This document shows positions 49,857 to 57,992 of a stretch of DNA of 64,000 bases, piece by piece. Position 1 is the stretch's first letter. Each line of letters opens with the position of its first letter. The DNA is from Bacteroidetes bacterium UBA1941. Lineage in GTDB: Bacteria > Bacteroidota > Bacteroidia > Chitinophagales > LD1. A program made the position numbers and the translations under genes. The notes under the pieces are model-generated. The model did not search any database and was not told the DNA's origin. It saw only the letters and a program-made list of their open reading frames with translations. Location: positions 310,001 to 374,000 of the forward strand of contig DDEZ01000011.1 of NCBI GenBank assembly GCA_002336805.1. The letters run 5' to 3'.

Positions 49857-51980
49857 ATGAAAAAAATCACCCTGCTGGTCGGCCTCATAGCTGCTGCTCT
49901 GACCAATGCCTGCGCCCAGGTCAACCCTAACTATCATGTAGAGATCGTGCGTGACAGTTTTGGCGTGCCGCATATCTTTGGCAAGACTGATGCTGATGCT
50001 GCCTATGGCCTGGTGTACTCGGCCTGCGAGGATGATTTCAATACGGTACAGTGGGGCCTGATGCTGGCTCGTGGCAAGCTGGGCCTGATGCTGGGCATAG
50101 AGGGCGCCAAGATAGACTATGCTGTGCAGCTGCTCGGTGTGCCGGATATTATCAATGAGCGCTACGATAAAGACCTTTCACCTGAGTTTCGCAAGCTGCT
50201 GGACGCAGCTGCTGCTGCGGGGAATGACTATGCACGCAAACACCCCGAGAGAGTAATATCCAAGAGTCTGCTGCCGGTAAAGCCACAGGACTTTATAGCC
50301 GGCTATATGCTGTCTATGGCACTCATGACTGGCGTGGACAATGCCATCAAACAGGTAGTAGGCAATACAGTGCCCACGCTGGACTACAATAAAGATGCAC
50401 GCGGATCAAACGCCCTGGCTATGAACTCTAATGTCACTGCAGATGGCGGCGTGTACCTGGATGTGAATGCGCATCAGCCGCTGGAGGGACCCATGAGCTG
50501 GTATGAAGCACATGTGCATAGCGAGGAGGGATGGAATGCGCTGGGGGCTACCTTTCACGGGGCGGTATCCATCTTCCACGGAGTGAATGAGAACCTGGGA
50601 TGGGCGCACACGACCAACTACTTTGATGCGATAGATATCTACCAGCTGCAGATGGATCCGAAGAAGAAGAACCACTACCTGGTAGACGGGCAATCGTACA
50701 AACTGGAGTCAAAGATGGCCAAGCTCTCTGTGAACCTGGCCAAGCATAGGGATAAGCATAAGTTTATACTCACTATAGGCAAGAAACGCTGGTGGAGTAT
50801 CTATGGCGCTACGTACAAGAATGATAAAGGCGTCTTTGCTATACGGCTGGCGTCCAATATGACGATCAAGTCTGTGGAGCAATGGTACCTGATGAATAAA
50901 GCAAAGAACTACCATGAGTTTCGTAATGTGCTGAACATGCAAGGTATCGTGAATCAGTATATCACCTATGCAGACCGAAATGATACCATCTACTGCGTGA
51001 GCAATGGCGCGATGCCTATCCGCCCTGATGGCTACAACTGGAAATCTACTGTACCGGGTAATACCATGAAGACACTTTGGACGACATTCCTGCCTCATGA
51101 CTCACTACCACATGTGTTGAATCCGAAATGCGGCTATGTGTTTGAGACTAATAATACCTCGTACACTATGACGGCGAAGGATGAAAACCCTCCTAAGCTA
51201 CCGATACAGAAGAATGTAGGATTTGAGCTGAATGAGACGAATCGCAGCCTCCGATTCTATGAGATGATGGATGAGATGAAAGGCCGTAAGCTCACGTGGG
51301 ACGATTTCCTCAAGATAAAGTATGATACGCACTATCCTCAGCATGTCACTGCGCCATTCAAGCACTTTGAGATAGAAGAGATATTTCACCTGGATGAAAA
51401 AGAATACCCGGATATAGCAGATGCGATCAGTATCCTGAAGAAGTGGTCTGTAAAGAGAGAAGGTGCTATAGCAGATACGAATGCGACGCTGCTATATAAG
51501 TTCCTATACCGCTGCTATTTCTCTATCAATGACTCGATGGATCACCGCTTTGAGAAAGACGAGAAGGCTAAGATCGCCTACTTCGTGCAGGGCCTGCGCG
51601 ATGTGAAGAATGATATGATGACCGACTATGGTAGGCTGAATGTACCACTAGGTGTCTTCCAGAGACATATCAGGGATACTATAGATCTGCCTACTGCAGG
51701 CGGCCCTGATATGTGGAATGCCAAGTATGGCTTCCGCTACAACAATAAGGAGATCAAAGTCTCTAACGGAGAGTCATATATCCTGCTGGCCCGCTGGCCC
51801 AAGGGCGGACAGCTACCAGTGCTCCGCTCTATAGCCTGCTACGGCAGCAGCAATACTCCGGGTGCTAAGCACTATACAGACCAGATGCATATGTATGTAC
51901 ACCAGCAGACCAAGGAAGAAAGCCTGAGCAAGGACTGGGCCTACCAGCATGCTGAGCGTATCTACCATCCGGGAGAATGA
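49857..51980 (+). CDS. Penicillin acylase family N-terminal-nucleophile hydrolase
   Basis: The ATG at 49857 gives 707 residues with an N-terminal signal (MKKITLLVGLIAAALTNACA). HVEIVRDSFGVPHIFGKTDADAAYGLVYSACEDDF is the family start. The autocatalytic cleavage site is DARGSNALAMN with the nucleophile Ser184, followed by GGVYLDVNAHQPL. Such enzymes (penicillin G acylase, cephalosporin acylase, quorum-signal acylases) are cut into two chains and hydrolyse an amide in the periplasm. The substrate here is unknown; N-acyl-homoserine lactone or aminoglycan acyl bonds are possible. The length is typical of the acylases of Bacteroidota. Confidence 0.88.
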   Translation: MKKITLLVGLIAAALTNACAQVNPNYHVEIVRDSFGVPHIFGKTDADAAYGLVYSACEDDFNTVQWGLMLARGKLGLMLGIEGAKIDYAVQLLGVPDIINERYDKDLSPEFRKLLDAAAAAGNDYARKHPERVISKSLLPVKPQDFIAGYMLSMALMTGVDNAIKQVVGNTVPTLDYNKDARGSNALAMNSNVTADGGVYLDVNAHQPLEGPMSWYEAHVHSEEGWNALGATFHGAVSIFHGVNENLGWAHTTNYFDAIDIYQLQMDPKKKNHYLVDGQSYKLESKMAKLSVNLAKHRDKHKFILTIGKKRWWSIYGATYKNDKGVFAIRLASNMTIKSVEQWYLMNKAKNYHEFRNVLNMQGIVNQYITYADRNDTIYCVSNGAMPIRPDGYNWKSTVPGNTMKTLWTTFLPHDSLPHVLNPKCGYVFETNNTSYTMTAKDENPPKLPIQKNVGFELNETNRSLRFYEMMDEMKGRKLTWDDFLKIKYDTHYPQHVTAPFKHFEIEEIFHLDEKEYPDIADAISILKKWSVKREGAIADTNATLLYKFLYRCYFSINDSMDHRFEKDEKAKIAYFVQGLRDVKNDMMTDYGRLNVPLGVFQRHIRDTIDLPTAGGPDMWNAKYGFRYNNKEIKVSNGESYILLARWPKGGQLPVLRSIACYGSSNTPGAKHYTDQMHMYVHQQTKEESLSKDWAYQHAERIYHPGE

Positions 51981-51983
51981 CAG

Positions 51984-52298
51984 TTACTGGTTTTGACCAA
52001 CCTTATGCTGCTCCTGCCTGTATAGCCAATAGGAATAGATAAAGGCAAAAGCAGAGGTGCTCAGCACAAAAGTAAGTATCAGCGCAGGCCCCATACTGTC
52101 TGGCAGGATGAATATGCCTGCAGTAGCAGCTATGCCTCCATAAAACCACAGACGGCCAAAAACGAGATGTGTTTGCTTCCATACATGGTTGCTGCTGAGT
52201 GTCCAAGGTGTCCTTACTCCTATGAACCAGTTAGGTTTGATATTGATCATGAAGTTGCCTAATACAGCCAGGAGTAATAGTGCAAAGGCTGGAATCAA
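51984..52298 (-). CDS. SdpI C-terminal part, downstream piece of a broken gene
   Basis: This 104-residue frame opens at a TTG and carries the second half of an SdpI-family immunity protein: GNFMINIKPNWFIGVRTPWTLSS is the family signature, followed by three membrane spans. In normal SdpI (about 200 residues) this part is fused to a DUF1648 half, which here lies just upstream in another frame. The reading frame of this piece is open back into that half (codons for THEVK precede the TTG). A frameshift near 52310-52350 is therefore likelier than two separate genes. It may be a pseudogene piece. Confidence 0.7.
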   Translation of the reverse strand: MIPAFALLLLAVLGNFMINIKPNWFIGVRTPWTLSSNHVWKQTHLVFGRLWFYGGIAATAGIFILPDSMGPALILTFVLSTSAFAFIYSYWLYRQEQHKVGQNQ

Positions 52299-52305
52299 TT
52301 TGACC

Positions 52306-52656
52306 TCATGAGTGTCCGGTGTGCTGCTGAGAGAGATGAGTGATCAATATGCTGAAGGCTAAGAGTGCCACTGAAAGTACCAGGCGTATCTTATAAAAGT
52401 TATTGGTAAAGAACTCGCCGCTCATCCGCTTAGGATCTATCTGAGGGAGGAATAACAACAGGATATAACTCACCACGCCTATGCCAGGCATTAGAAAGGC
52501 GGTAGCCTTGCTGCCGCATCCATTCACCTCGCCGCGCAGGTCATAGTGTATAGGTATTTGCGCGGGTAGCTGTGGCCAGATATAGATGGTATAGCATACA
52601 GGCAAAAGGGTCAGTATCAGGAGCGGCAGCTCTTTTTTGATGTCTATGGTCTTCAT
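52306..52656 (-). CDS. DUF1648 protein, upstream piece of a broken sdpI-like gene
   Basis: The 116-residue product has three membrane spans and the DUF1648 pattern IPIHYDLRGEVNGCGSKA (family PIHW...G..DGYG.K). Its frame stops at THLSQQHTGHS, and 7 bp later the SdpI signature starts in another frame. The DNA around the break is repetitive on this strand (CTCTCTC, AGCAGC, ACAC), which favours slippage; loss of one CT or gain of one base would cause this. In Bacillus subtilis SdpI protects against the SdpC toxin and acts with the SdpR repressor. The adjacent ArsR-type gene fits that arrangement. Confidence 0.75.
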   Translation of the reverse strand: MKTIDIKKELPLLILTLLPVCYTIYIWPQLPAQIPIHYDLRGEVNGCGSKATAFLMPGIGVVSYILLLFLPQIDPKRMSGEFFTNNFYKIRLVLSVALLAFSILITHLSQQHTGHS

Positions 52657-52661
52657 GACTA

Positions 52662-52940
52662 TTATTTTTTGGTTTTATATTTTTTCTTGTCGGTGAACTG
52701 TATGAACCAGGCAGCTATCTCGTCCATCACAGTCGTATTGAGTGAGTAGTAGATGTACTGGCCTTCTTTCACACTCTCTACCAGGCCAGCCTGGCGCAAC
52801 AGGTCGAGGTGGTGGGAGATGGTAGGCTTTGAGAAGCTGAACTCGTCTGCTATCTCGCCGGCGGTCATATCCTTTTTTTGCAGGAGCTGCAGGATATCCC
52901 TGCGGGTCTGGTCGTTCAGTGCTTTGAATAGTGCGTTCAC
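52662..52940 (-). CDS. ArsR-family autorepressor (SdpR-like)
   Basis: The GTG at 52940 gives 92 residues (MNALFKALNDQTRRDILQLL and onwards), matching the usual SdpR-type start. The frame continues to an ATG at 52982, but those codons run through the operator palindrome, so they are unlikely to be translated. A winged helix (about residues 20-80) includes MTAGEIADEFSFSKPTISHHLDLLRQAGLV with recognition helix SKPTISHHL, and then KEGQYIYYSLN. No metal-binding Cys is present. It is followed 6 bp later by the sdpI-like gene; it probably represses this operon. Confidence 0.9.
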   Translation of the reverse strand: MNALFKALNDQTRRDILQLLQKKDMTAGEIADEFSFSKPTISHHLDLLRQAGLVESVKEGQYIYYSLNTTVMDEIAAWFIQFTDKKKYKTKK

Positions 52941-52958
52941 CTTTGTAGATGTTTGTAT

Positions 52959-52978
52959 ATTTAGATAACTATCTAAAT
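52959..52978 (-). promoter_or_regulatory. Operator palindrome of the SdpR-like repressor
   Basis: ATTTAGATA and TATCTAAAT form perfect 9-bp arms around a 2-bp centre, 19 bp before the GTG start. It overlaps the region where transcription should start (a TTTCTTTG -7-like box lies just upstream), as expected for autorepression by an ArsR protein. Confidence 0.75.
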
Positions 52979-53024
52979 GCAAAGAAACATATAATTATGG
53001 ACCAGCCAAATTTTATTTGAAAAA

Positions 53025-53261
53025 TTATCTGCTATTGAGGAAACGCTCTACAATAAATACGTCCCTGTGAGGGTGCGAGCTGATGCCCAGAGAGGTGCTC
53101 TCTCCATAGCACAGCGCCTTGAATCTGTTGCTCTCATTGTCAAACCAAAACCTGACAAAGCCTGCTGAAATAGCCTCTACTCTGAGATCAGAATGAAGGA
53201 TAGCCGGGTCAAAGATGACGGGCGCACCAAAGATGGTAATGATGTATTTGCTCTCGGTCAT
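53025..53261 (-). CDS. Small hypothetical protein
   Basis: The 78-residue product starts MTESKYIITIFGAPVIFDPA and has no signal peptide or membrane segment. Its composition is ordinary (mixed beta/alpha, SSHPHRDVFIVERFLNS at the end). It lies 43 bp upstream of the SdpR operator on the same strand and has no terminator between. The codon use looks protein-like, but there is no recognised family, so it is kept at moderate confidence. Confidence 0.5.
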   Translation of the reverse strand: MTESKYIITIFGAPVIFDPAILHSDLRVEAISAGFVRFWFDNESNRFKALCYGESTSLGISSHPHRDVFIVERFLNSR

Positions 53262-53573
53262 CTTACTTATTGAGTGTTATCATTGCAAATATCTGATTTA
53301 CAAAGGTCCATGGAAAGACAATTTTCTCTGCGATATTATATTTCGTTGGAAATCAGTGTTGTAACGCGGTGTGGTTTATCGCACTGAAAATCAGGTATCT
53401 ATCTCTTATTAAATTAACATCCTCGTAGATAATTCGATGTCTGAAGTAGCCATTTCTTTGGCACTTTCTTTGCCCTTGCCATTGCATTATCGATTTGATG
53501 TGTCTTTTGCTAGCCTCTCGGTGGAGTTGGTGCTATGTACTGTCATATTCGAGACCCAACCCCAAACCCTGAA
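53262..53573. other. 312-bp divergent gap, promoter region
   Basis: The gap separates the small minus-strand gene from the plus-strand helical repeat gene. It is A+T-rich and holds two TTTCTTTG-like strings near 53453-53471 that could be -7 boxes for the gene at 53574. No open frame with a recognised family is present. Confidence 0.4.
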
Positions 53574-55082
53574 ATGAAAAGTAACAGCCTGTTTGCCCTG
53601 ATACACTCTCTCAGTACACACGAGAAAGGATACTTCAGAAAATTTTCGCGCATCTACTCTGCCGGCGGTGAAAAAAACTACCTCGAGCTTTTCGACTATA
53701 TAGACAAAATGGAGGCCTATGACGAGCGTACGATCAAGGCGCACTTTCGCAATACCACGTGGATAGGCCATTTGCCTGTGCTGAAGAAGTATCTCTTTGC
53801 ACAAATACTCAAGAGCCTGGAGCTATATCAGAGAGCAGGAAAAAAGGATGAGCATTCGATCTTCCGCCAGGTAGATATACTCATAGCGCGTGGTATGTAC
53901 CGTGAGGCATCCGGTCTGCTAAAGGAAGGCGAGCGTATAGCCGAAGATGCGGAAAACTACCAGGCGCTGCTGAGTGCCTGTGACCGCCGCCGTACTCTCG
54001 TGGTCAATCTGCTGCCTCCGTCGCGTCACGGGGAGGGATTCGCAGAGGTGTATGAGAGGCAGACGCAGGTCATAGATACTATCAGCTCTATCCTGCATAT
54101 CAAGCGTACCAGCGACTGGCTGCTGGATATCTACTACCGCCACCGGATCATCAGGGACACTGATCTGATGGCTGAGATCGATGTTTTCGTCAAGGACAAT
54201 CTGCTGTCGGTGATAGATCAAAACCGCTCAGTAACCTATAGGCACATAGCCATCTCCGCTGCTATCCTCTACTACTCTGTAAAGAGAGAGCATCACAAGC
54301 TATATGACTACGCGCGCAGGCATATGGAGCTGATAGAAAGCCATGAGGCGTACTTTGCCGGCAGGTATATGCATACGCTGAGTATTTACTTTAACTACCT
54401 GTCATCCTGCATCGGTGTCGGAGCGTTTGATGAATTTGATACGAAGATCAAAATGCTGGAGAATGCGGCGACTGCAAATGGTGCTCCAGGTAAGGCTTAC
54501 AAATTTAAATTGCTCTTTGACCTTTACTTCACCTATATCAATGTGAAGAAATCTTACGGCCTCCTTTTTCAGTACCTGAAACGCTTTGAAAAGGAGTTTA
54601 AGCAATATGGCGCACTGCTGGCCAGTAGTGATCAGTTTAACCTGGCCTGCAAGCTGGCCAACCTGCTCTTTGTAAATATGCAGATAGAGGAGGCACTTGA
54701 CTGGACCTCTTTTTGCCAGCAGCTGGATAGTGAGGAGATCAATGAGTATACGCGTGTGCAGATACGAATGCTGGACATGATGCTATACTATGAGCAGGGT
54801 AGCTACAGGCTGCTGGATAGCAAACTGCTCAATACACGCCGCTACCTGAGCAATAAGAGGATCCTCTACCAGGCAGAGCAGGCTATCATCAAATATCTGA
54901 GGCAACTGATCAAGGCTGCTACGGCGGCACAAAAGGCGACGATATTCAAGAAGTTTCACCGCGAGGTGGCGGATATACATGCCGCACATCCTACCGAGCA
55001 AACGCTGATAGACGATCTGCACCTGATACAGTGGACAGCTGGCAAAGCTAAAGAGCCAATGCTACTGGTCAACTCATTCTAA
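53574..55082 (+). CDS. Helical repeat protein of unknown function (paralogue of 17519-18964)
   Basis: The ATG at 53574 gives 502 residues starting MKSNSLFALIHSLSTHEKGY. It shares the family start pattern with the 17519 gene: LI.SL...EK..F, a GEKNYLELFDYI motif, then AHFRNTTWIG and KKYLFAQILKSLELY. The rest is helical with TPR-like spacing. No signal peptide or membrane span is seen, so it is probably cytoplasmic. Its 3' end overlaps the convergent pdxJ gene by 9 bp. Function is not recognised. Confidence 0.7.
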   Translation: MKSNSLFALIHSLSTHEKGYFRKFSRIYSAGGEKNYLELFDYIDKMEAYDERTIKAHFRNTTWIGHLPVLKKYLFAQILKSLELYQRAGKKDEHSIFRQVDILIARGMYREASGLLKEGERIAEDAENYQALLSACDRRRTLVVNLLPPSRHGEGFAEVYERQTQVIDTISSILHIKRTSDWLLDIYYRHRIIRDTDLMAEIDVFVKDNLLSVIDQNRSVTYRHIAISAAILYYSVKREHHKLYDYARRHMELIESHEAYFAGRYMHTLSIYFNYLSSCIGVGAFDEFDTKIKMLENAATANGAPGKAYKFKLLFDLYFTYINVKKSYGLLFQYLKRFEKEFKQYGALLASSDQFNLACKLANLLFVNMQIEEALDWTSFCQQLDSEEINEYTRVQIRMLDMMLYYEQGSYRLLDSKLLNTRRYLSNKRILYQAEQAIIKYLRQLIKAATAAQKATIFKKFHREVADIHAAHPTEQTLIDDLHLIQWTAGKAKEPMLLVNSF

Positions 55083-55787
55083 GTGCCGGCGGTAGAGTTG
55101 CAGCGTATTCTCCAGTCCATAATACAAGCAGTCGCGGACGAGTGCGTGGCCTATAGACACCTCCAGGAGAGATGGCAGGTTCTGACGGAAAAATCTGAGG
55201 TTGTCCAGATTGAGGTCATGGCCGGCGTTGATACCGATACCTATCTGATCGCAATGCCGGGCAGCCTGGACGAAATCCTTAATCGCAGCTACTCTATCAG
55301 TATGAAAGTCGTGCGCATAGGGGCCGGTATAAAGCTCGATGCGATCAGCACCTGTTTTCTTAGCGCCGTCTATGAGCTCCGCTACAGGATCTATGAAAAG
55401 CGAAACACGAATGCCGGCATCTTTTAGAGTGGCAATGATATCTTTCAACTGGGCCTCATGCTTCAATGTATCCCAGCCATGATCAGAGGTGAGCTGCCCC
55501 GGCTCGTCAGGCACCAGTGTACACTGCTCCGGTTTTACCTCCAGCACCATTTTCATAAAATCTTCGGAAGGATAACCTTCGATATTGAATTCAGTGGTCA
55601 CTACTTCTTTCAAAGCATATACATCACTACGGCGGATGTGGCGCTCATCCGGACGCGGATGCACCGTGATGCCCTGTGCGCCCCACTGCTCGCAGTCCTT
55701 TGCAAACCGGACGAGGTCAGGAATATTGGCGCCACGGGAGTTTCGCAGCAGTGCGATCTTATTGATATTGACAGACAGTCGGGTCAT
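55074..55787 (-). CDS. pdxJ: Pyridoxine 5'-phosphate synthase
   Basis: The 237-residue protein matches PdxJ over its length: RLSVNINKIALLRNSRG, GAQGITVHPRPDERHIR, CTLVPDEPG, and GIGINAGHDLNLDN near the end. PdxJ condenses 1-deoxyxylulose 5-phosphate with 3-amino-2-oxopropyl phosphate in the DXP-dependent vitamin B6 pathway. The NINK and PRPDERH variants of the usual NVDH and REDRRH motifs are what I expect for Bacteroidota members. It converges on, and overlaps by 9 bp, the plus-strand gene ending at 55082. Confidence 0.95.
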   Translation of the reverse strand: MTRLSVNINKIALLRNSRGANIPDLVRFAKDCEQWGAQGITVHPRPDERHIRRSDVYALKEVVTTEFNIEGYPSEDFMKMVLEVKPEQCTLVPDEPGQLTSDHGWDTLKHEAQLKDIIATLKDAGIRVSLFIDPVAELIDGAKKTGADRIELYTGPYAHDFHTDRVAAIKDFVQAARHCDQIGIGINAGHDLNLDNLRFFRQNLPSLLEVSIGHALVRDCLYYGLENTLQLYRRHLE

Positions 55788-55797
55788 AGCAGATAGA

Positions 55798-56748
55798 TTA
55801 TTTGGTCATGAACTCTTTTACCACAGCGTGCAGTGCTGCTGGCTCTTCGCGCTGCGGATTGTGACCAGAGCGCTCAAACATTACAAACTTCGCCTGCGGG
55901 CAGAATTTCTTAAACTGGACTTCCCACTTAGGCACGCCTACGCGGTCGAATCTGCCAGCTAAGATGAGTACCGGCATGCGGAGGTTCTTCAGCTCACGGC
56001 GGTAGTCAAAGCTACCGATGTCGCTGCCTACTATGAAGTCACCGTCACGACCCACCATCTGGTAGTAGAGGTCATAGTTGAACCGGTTAGGATAGCCTGG
56101 GTCGAGGTTCTTGCGGAAGAGGTCCGGATTGTAGGCATACAAAAAACCGTATGGCACGCGGCCATAGATGGCCTGGTGGATAGAGTCAGAGGAGACGATG
56201 CCCTGGCTGCGCAAGGTCATGAGAGTATCCCACACCTCGGGATAGTTCTCCTGTATCTCGTGATTGCTATTGTCATCATTCTCCTGCCACATGGCGTAGC
56301 TGTGCAGGGTACAGGCGAGTATCAGGTGGCTGACGTGCTCAGGGTATTTCAGCGCATAGCCCTGTGCTACTACACCGCCGTAGGAGTGGCCGAGCACAGC
56401 GATCTTGTCCAGCTTGAGTGCCTTGCGGAGGCCTTCTATGTCCTCTATATCGTGGGCTATGGTGTATTCCTTCAGGTCTTTAGCCTGATCAGACTTGCCA
56501 CGGCCATAGGCATCAAAAAAGATCAGGCGGCAGACATTGGATAACGTATCAAAAGAATGCATCCCCACGTGAGAGCCGCCGGGTCCACCGGATATCAGGA
56601 TCATCGGTTCGCCTGTACCTTTCTCCTCTACCCAGAGTTTGGCTCCATTGATGGTCAGGTATTGCCCTTTGGGATGTACGTATGTATTGTCTTGTGCTGA
56701 TAGCACCAGTGTAGAGAGGATAAAAAGAGGTAATAACAGGCTTCTCAT
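55798..56748 (-). CDS. Secreted alpha/beta hydrolase, prolyl-iminopeptidase-like
   Basis: The ATG at 56748 gives 316 residues with a signal peptide (MRSLLLPLFILSTLVLSAQ). The core has the oxyanion segment ISGGPGGSH, the nucleophile in GHSYGG (Ser122), the acid in AGRFD and the His in SGHNP, so the triad is complete. The GGPG segment and the cap region point to the prolyl iminopeptidase/epoxide hydrolase-like branch. It would act in the periplasm or outside. The gene lies 10 bp upstream of pdxJ on the same strand, so the two may be cotranscribed. Confidence 0.88.
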   Translation of the reverse strand: MRSLLLPLFILSTLVLSAQDNTYVHPKGQYLTINGAKLWVEEKGTGEPMILISGGPGGSHVGMHSFDTLSNVCRLIFFDAYGRGKSDQAKDLKEYTIAHDIEDIEGLRKALKLDKIAVLGHSYGGVVAQGYALKYPEHVSHLILACTLHSYAMWQENDDNSNHEIQENYPEVWDTLMTLRSQGIVSSDSIHQAIYGRVPYGFLYAYNPDLFRKNLDPGYPNRFNYDLYYQMVGRDGDFIVGSDIGSFDYRRELKNLRMPVLILAGRFDRVGVPKWEVQFKKFCPQAKFVMFERSGHNPQREEPAALHAVVKEFMTK

Positions 56749-56778
56749 ATGCTGCGATTTGACAGCCAAGATGAGGAT

Positions 56779-57816
56779 TTACTTGCGTACCAGCAACCAG
56801 TAGGAAGAGTCGTCCTGACGGGCGTCCTTCAGCTTCTGCATAGCCTCAGCATATGTATCACCGGCGTAGAAGCCAATGCGTATCCAGTCCGGCGTAGTGT
56901 CTTCAAACTGCTGCTTGTCCGGATGATGGCCTTTCAGAAAAGCCTCTGCACGATGCAGGTTTTGCTGCTCGTGAAAGGAGCCGATGATCACATAGTATTT
57001 GCGACCGGTGGTAGACTGGACGCCTGTATTGGTAGTCTCTGTCTGGATGCGTACGGGAGCATCGTGATCGGTAGTAGAGTCCACAGTGGTCTCGGTATGG
57101 AGGATGATCGGCTGCGCATTGTTGTCTACCAGATCCGGGACCTCCTGATCGAGGCTCACCTTAGGCTCAGGCTGTACGGCCACCGGCTGGTCTACGCGCT
57201 CCATAAAGCTGAGGACACTGGCCGTATTGAGATTTAGCGGCCGGATATCTACACCCTGATACATCAGGCTGCTGATAGCCCCCAAGGTCAGGAGCAGCAG
57301 TATGACGGCAGCCATTGCCCAGCTCTTATTGCTACGGGTCAGGGTATAGGATGGGCGGTGGGCCTCCAGTACCTCTATGGTCGTATCAGATTTATCACGG
57401 AGAATAGGCTCGGCTACTACCTTGCGCAGGCCATAGGAGGCGTAGAGGTAGTTTGCCTTATCATCGGCTGTAAACTGGAGATTGCGCTCCACATCCTTGT
57501 GGAAACGGCCTATCTGAGGCAGGTAGATCTCCTCATTATTGACCAGGAGCTTGCGGGTCTTTTGCACCCACTGGTCTACCTCATCTGCCACCTGTGCATA
57601 GTCCTGACCGGTACGGGCGGAGATATGCTGGATCAGCAGGCCATCGTTTTTGGTCAGGTATTCATTGAATGCCAAGGCCTTTGACGGTGGATAAATGGTG
57701 TGCTCCGCCAGGACCATCTCGGCAGACCTATAGCTGGCCAGTATACCGCCAAAACCGGGTATAATGATGCACTCGTAGTCCCAAAGAAGCTCCTGTATGT
57801 AGACGGATATATCCAT
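56779..57816 (-). CDS. HU-CCDC81 and SPOR domain protein
   Basis: The 345-residue protein begins MDISVYIQELLWDYECIIIPGFGG, the start of the prokaryotic CCDC81-like HU domain pair (about residues 1-60 and 65-140) known from Bacteroidota. One membrane span follows (about 166-186, AMAAVILLLLTLGAIS). A charged linker leads to a C-terminal SPOR domain (about 272-343; KYYVIIGSFHEQQNLHRAEAF...IRIGFY). SPOR binds denuded peptidoglycan at division sites and the HU part faces the cytoplasm, so it may link nucleoid or cytoplasmic partners to the septum. It lies 31 bp upstream of the hydrolase gene. Confidence 0.9.
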   Translation of the reverse strand: MDISVYIQELLWDYECIIIPGFGGILASYRSAEMVLAEHTIYPPSKALAFNEYLTKNDGLLIQHISARTGQDYAQVADEVDQWVQKTRKLLVNNEEIYLPQIGRFHKDVERNLQFTADDKANYLYASYGLRKVVAEPILRDKSDTTIEVLEAHRPSYTLTRSNKSWAMAAVILLLLTLGAISSLMYQGVDIRPLNLNTASVLSFMERVDQPVAVQPEPKVSLDQEVPDLVDNNAQPIILHTETTVDSTTDHDAPVRIQTETTNTGVQSTTGRKYYVIIGSFHEQQNLHRAEAFLKGHHPDKQQFEDTTPDWIRIGFYAGDTYAEAMQKLKDARQDDSSYWLLVRK

Positions 57817-57992
57817 TATCAGCTATTAATCAGCAAATTAAAGCCCTTTGGGGCGTAAAATCCGCTTCTCATTCCTTTTGCAAGGAACGCAATGATACTT
57901 GATTTAACTAATAGCCGTTTGGTAAGTTGCCCACCGCTATCCACATGCTATTCACATAGGGTGGGGATAAATAAAACGAACTGGGGTCAATA

